64,000 nt of DNA, taken from positions 1 through 64,000 of the forward strand of contig JBHYCS010000014.1 in NCBI GenBank assembly GCA_051861445.1, given 5' to 3'. Origin of the DNA: Parasediminibacterium sp051861445. GTDB taxonomy: Bacteria > Bacteroidota > Bacteroidia > Chitinophagales > Chitinophagaceae. The notes beneath the pieces were generated by a model. That model was not told where the DNA came from. It worked only from the letters and a program-made list of their open reading frames with translations, and ran no database searches. Below are positions 62,484 through 64,000 of this stretch, piece after piece. A program made the position numbers and the translations under genes. Numbering within the stretch: the stretch's first letter is position 1; each line of letters opens with the position of its first letter.

Positions 62484-64000
62484 CTATTTCTCTATCACCA
62501 ATTTAAAGGTTTTATTTTCTTTACCGTTGTTTACTACTACAGTATACAATCCTTTGCTTACTGCGGTAATATTTATGGTTGCTGTATTATTTGTTACATT
62601 AACTCTGCTTAAAACAACTTTACCAGTTACATCAACTATCGAAATATTGTTTGTACCTACAAGGTTTTTTACAACCAATTCGTTTGCTGCTGGATTAGGA
62701 TAAATAGCATACTCAGCTGTAGCTTCATTGTTATTTACAGATTTAGTACTAGAATATTTTACACTACCATCTTTATCTACACTTTTAATTCTGTAGTAAA
62801 CAGTACCATTTACTGCACTTGCATCTGTAAAGTTGTAGCTATTTTTTGAGCTAGCATTTACAAATCCTATTGCGGCAAAATTAGCTCCATTCACACTTTT
62901 TTCAACTGAATATCCTTTTACATTCACTTCGTTTGCAACTTCCCATGTTAACTGAACCCCATTATTTGCTTTAATAGCAGTAAAGGCTTTAAAATCTACA
63001 GGTAAAACATTGGTACTTGAAGAGAAATAAAGATTATCTATGTAAAATGTGTTATCGCTAAATGGAGCTAATCCTGTAAATAAAATTTGGAAAAGTTGAT
63101 TTCTGTTAGTTAATCTTAAAGCACCATTAGATGTAGCAAAAAGAGATAGAGGAATGTTATATGTATTCCATTGACCTTGTGCAGGTTTAGGGAAACTATG
63201 AGAACCAGTATTTGTTTCAAACCAAACTATATTTTCATTTGCTGGTCCACCGCCTTGATTCACCAATTTAATACCAAAAGCTTGTGCACTTGGAGTCCAC
63301 ATGCTAATGTGTACGCTATCGGCTAAAGTAACATCAATTGCAGGAAACTCAATGCCTACGAAATCTACTCCAGTGTATTTTTTGATATCATTACCACTTA
63401 TTGCAGTATCAAGTACAGCAGAACTACCATTACTCCAACCCGTTCTCCAAGTTGATACAGGAACATTAGCGTATGTATTACTAAATAATGAAATTACGTT
63501 GGCAGCGGGTTTTGTAGGATTTTGTGCATTAGTACTTAATGGAGAAACAGTTACTACAAAATTGGCAGATATAGTTCCTGTAGAGAAACTTCCTGCTGCT
63601 GCTTGTGTTGCAGTAATTGTAGATGATCCAGCACTTAGAATAGTTACAGTGTTGCCAGATATAGTTGCAACATTTGTGTTGCTACTTGTGTAGGTAAATG
63701 CACCAGTACTATTAGATGTAGGAGCAGTAAGTGCAAAAGCAGCATCACCTAATTGTTTTGATGGTACGCTAAAATTAGATAATGTTGGTAAAACTCTGTC
63801 TGTAAAAAAGTAAATATTATCTACATAAATATTAGATGTACCAAATGGATTACCTACTAACTTCAACTCTTTTACTGCATTTAAGGTAGCACCACCAAAT
63901 ATATTTAGATAATCAGATAATGGTATTTTGATATGATTCCAAGAATTTAAAGTTAAAGGTCTTGTTATTTGTCTCTCACCGTTTGCATTTGTAACTAAAA
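62484..64000 (-). CDS. T9SS type A sorting-domain protein, 5' end beyond the window
   Basis: Open to the right edge; the frame has no start inside the window. The visible 505 residues hold two copies of a jelly-roll carbohydrate-binding-like module (WNHIKIPLSDYLNIFGG with NIYVDNIYFF, and WNTYNIPLSLFA with TFYIDNLYF), a bacterial Ig-like segment between them (ATISGNTVTILSAGSSTITA), a fibronectin III-like domain (VQLTWEVANEVNVKGYSVEK) and the C-terminal T9SS type A domain (YAIYPNPAANELVVKN, VVNNGKENKTFKLVI). Probably the tail of a secreted glycoside hydrolase; the catalytic part is not visible. Confidence 0.9.
   Translation of the reverse strand, partial: LVTNANGERQITRPLTLNSWNHIKIPLSDYLNIFGGATLNAVKELKLVGNPFGTSNIYVDNIYFFTDRVLPTLSNFSVPSKQLGDAAFALTAPTSNSTGAFTYTSSNTNVATISGNTVTILSAGSSTITATQAAAGSFSTGTISANFVVTVSPLSTNAQNPTKPAANVISLFSNTYANVPVSTWRTGWSNGSSAVLDTAISGNDIKKYTGVDFVGIEFPAIDVTLADSVHISMWTPSAQAFGIKLVNQGGGPANENIVWFETNTGSHSFPKPAQGQWNTYNIPLSLFATSNGALRLTNRNQLFQILFTGLAPFSDNTFYIDNLYFSSSTNVLPVDFKAFTAIKANNGVQLTWEVANEVNVKGYSVEKSVNGANFAAIGFVNASSKNSYNFTDASAVNGTVYYRIKSVDKDGSVKYSSTKSVNNNEATAEYAIYPNPAANELVVKNLVGTNNISIVDVTGKVVLSRVNVTNNTATINITAVSKGLYTVVVNNGKENKTFKLVIEK

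Overview
The window is AT-rich chromosomal DNA from a member of the Bacteroidota, most likely the Chitinophagaceae or a close relative. The evidence is: C-terminal type IX secretion (T9SS) sorting domains, a DUF3276 (PUR-alpha-like) protein, the BshB1 bacillithiol enzyme, a single-sensor kinase/LytTR regulator pair, fucose and sulfated-glycan genes, and promoters of the TAnnTTTG (-7) type. No rRNA, CRISPR array or complete insertion sequence was seen; there is one tRNA (Ser, anticodon TGA).

Left end (1-7.1 kb) is an accessory island. A YbjQ-family gene with a one-base frameshift at its start is followed by minus-strand genes: two tightly coupled unknown proteins and a large Roco protein with the domain order IF2N - LRR - ROC - COR - TIR. 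The Roco gene is cut by one in-frame TGA between the G3 and G4 motifs of its GTPase. It reads like a bacterial innate-immunity (NLR-like) gene. Two near-identical terminator hairpins bracket this block. Next come a coiled-coil gene and an HTH regulator with six TGTTGCA-type boxes upstream, and then a short YbjQ-like scrap.

7.1-16.4 kb: a lipoprotein TPR histidine kinase converges on a LytTR response regulator. Next to them are a large T9SS-secreted adhesin-like protein with a recent 486-bp internal duplication, a PID-CTERM-like peptide, and two envelope or unknown genes that share an unusual hairpin leader. Several intergenic regions carry direct repeats of 21-23 bp period.

16.4-28 kb: topoisomerase IV (parC, parE), interrupted by a four-helix-bundle gene bracketed by AATT heptamer arrays; then YkgJ and VOC proteins, an ABC ATPase run with fructose-1,6-bisphosphatase, and a stand-alone DUF262/DUF1524 (GmrSD-like) restriction gene.

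28-42 kb: a glycan block. It holds a glycosylasparaginase, a Nudix-derived regulator with a degenerate Nudix box, a LacI regulator with a CG-centred palindrome in the next promoter, a FucP-like symporter, an SDR and an FAH hydrolase (non-phosphorylating fucose route), then transglutaminase, DUF2452 and M1 peptidase genes, and GH16, sulfatase and GH29 alpha-L-fucosidase.

42-64 kb is mostly housekeeping: PAP2, valS, heptose kinase, APC permease, OmpH, rpoC (apparently separated from rpoB and with its own promoter), DUF3276, an ABC exporter, tRNA-Ser, bshB1, rpmE, yajQ, a receiver protein, proline dehydrogenase, a CCG Fe-S protein, a SET-domain protein, and the 3' part of another T9SS protein running off the right edge. 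A 65-bp repeat occurs twice (22.8 and 45.5 kb) with one mismatch.
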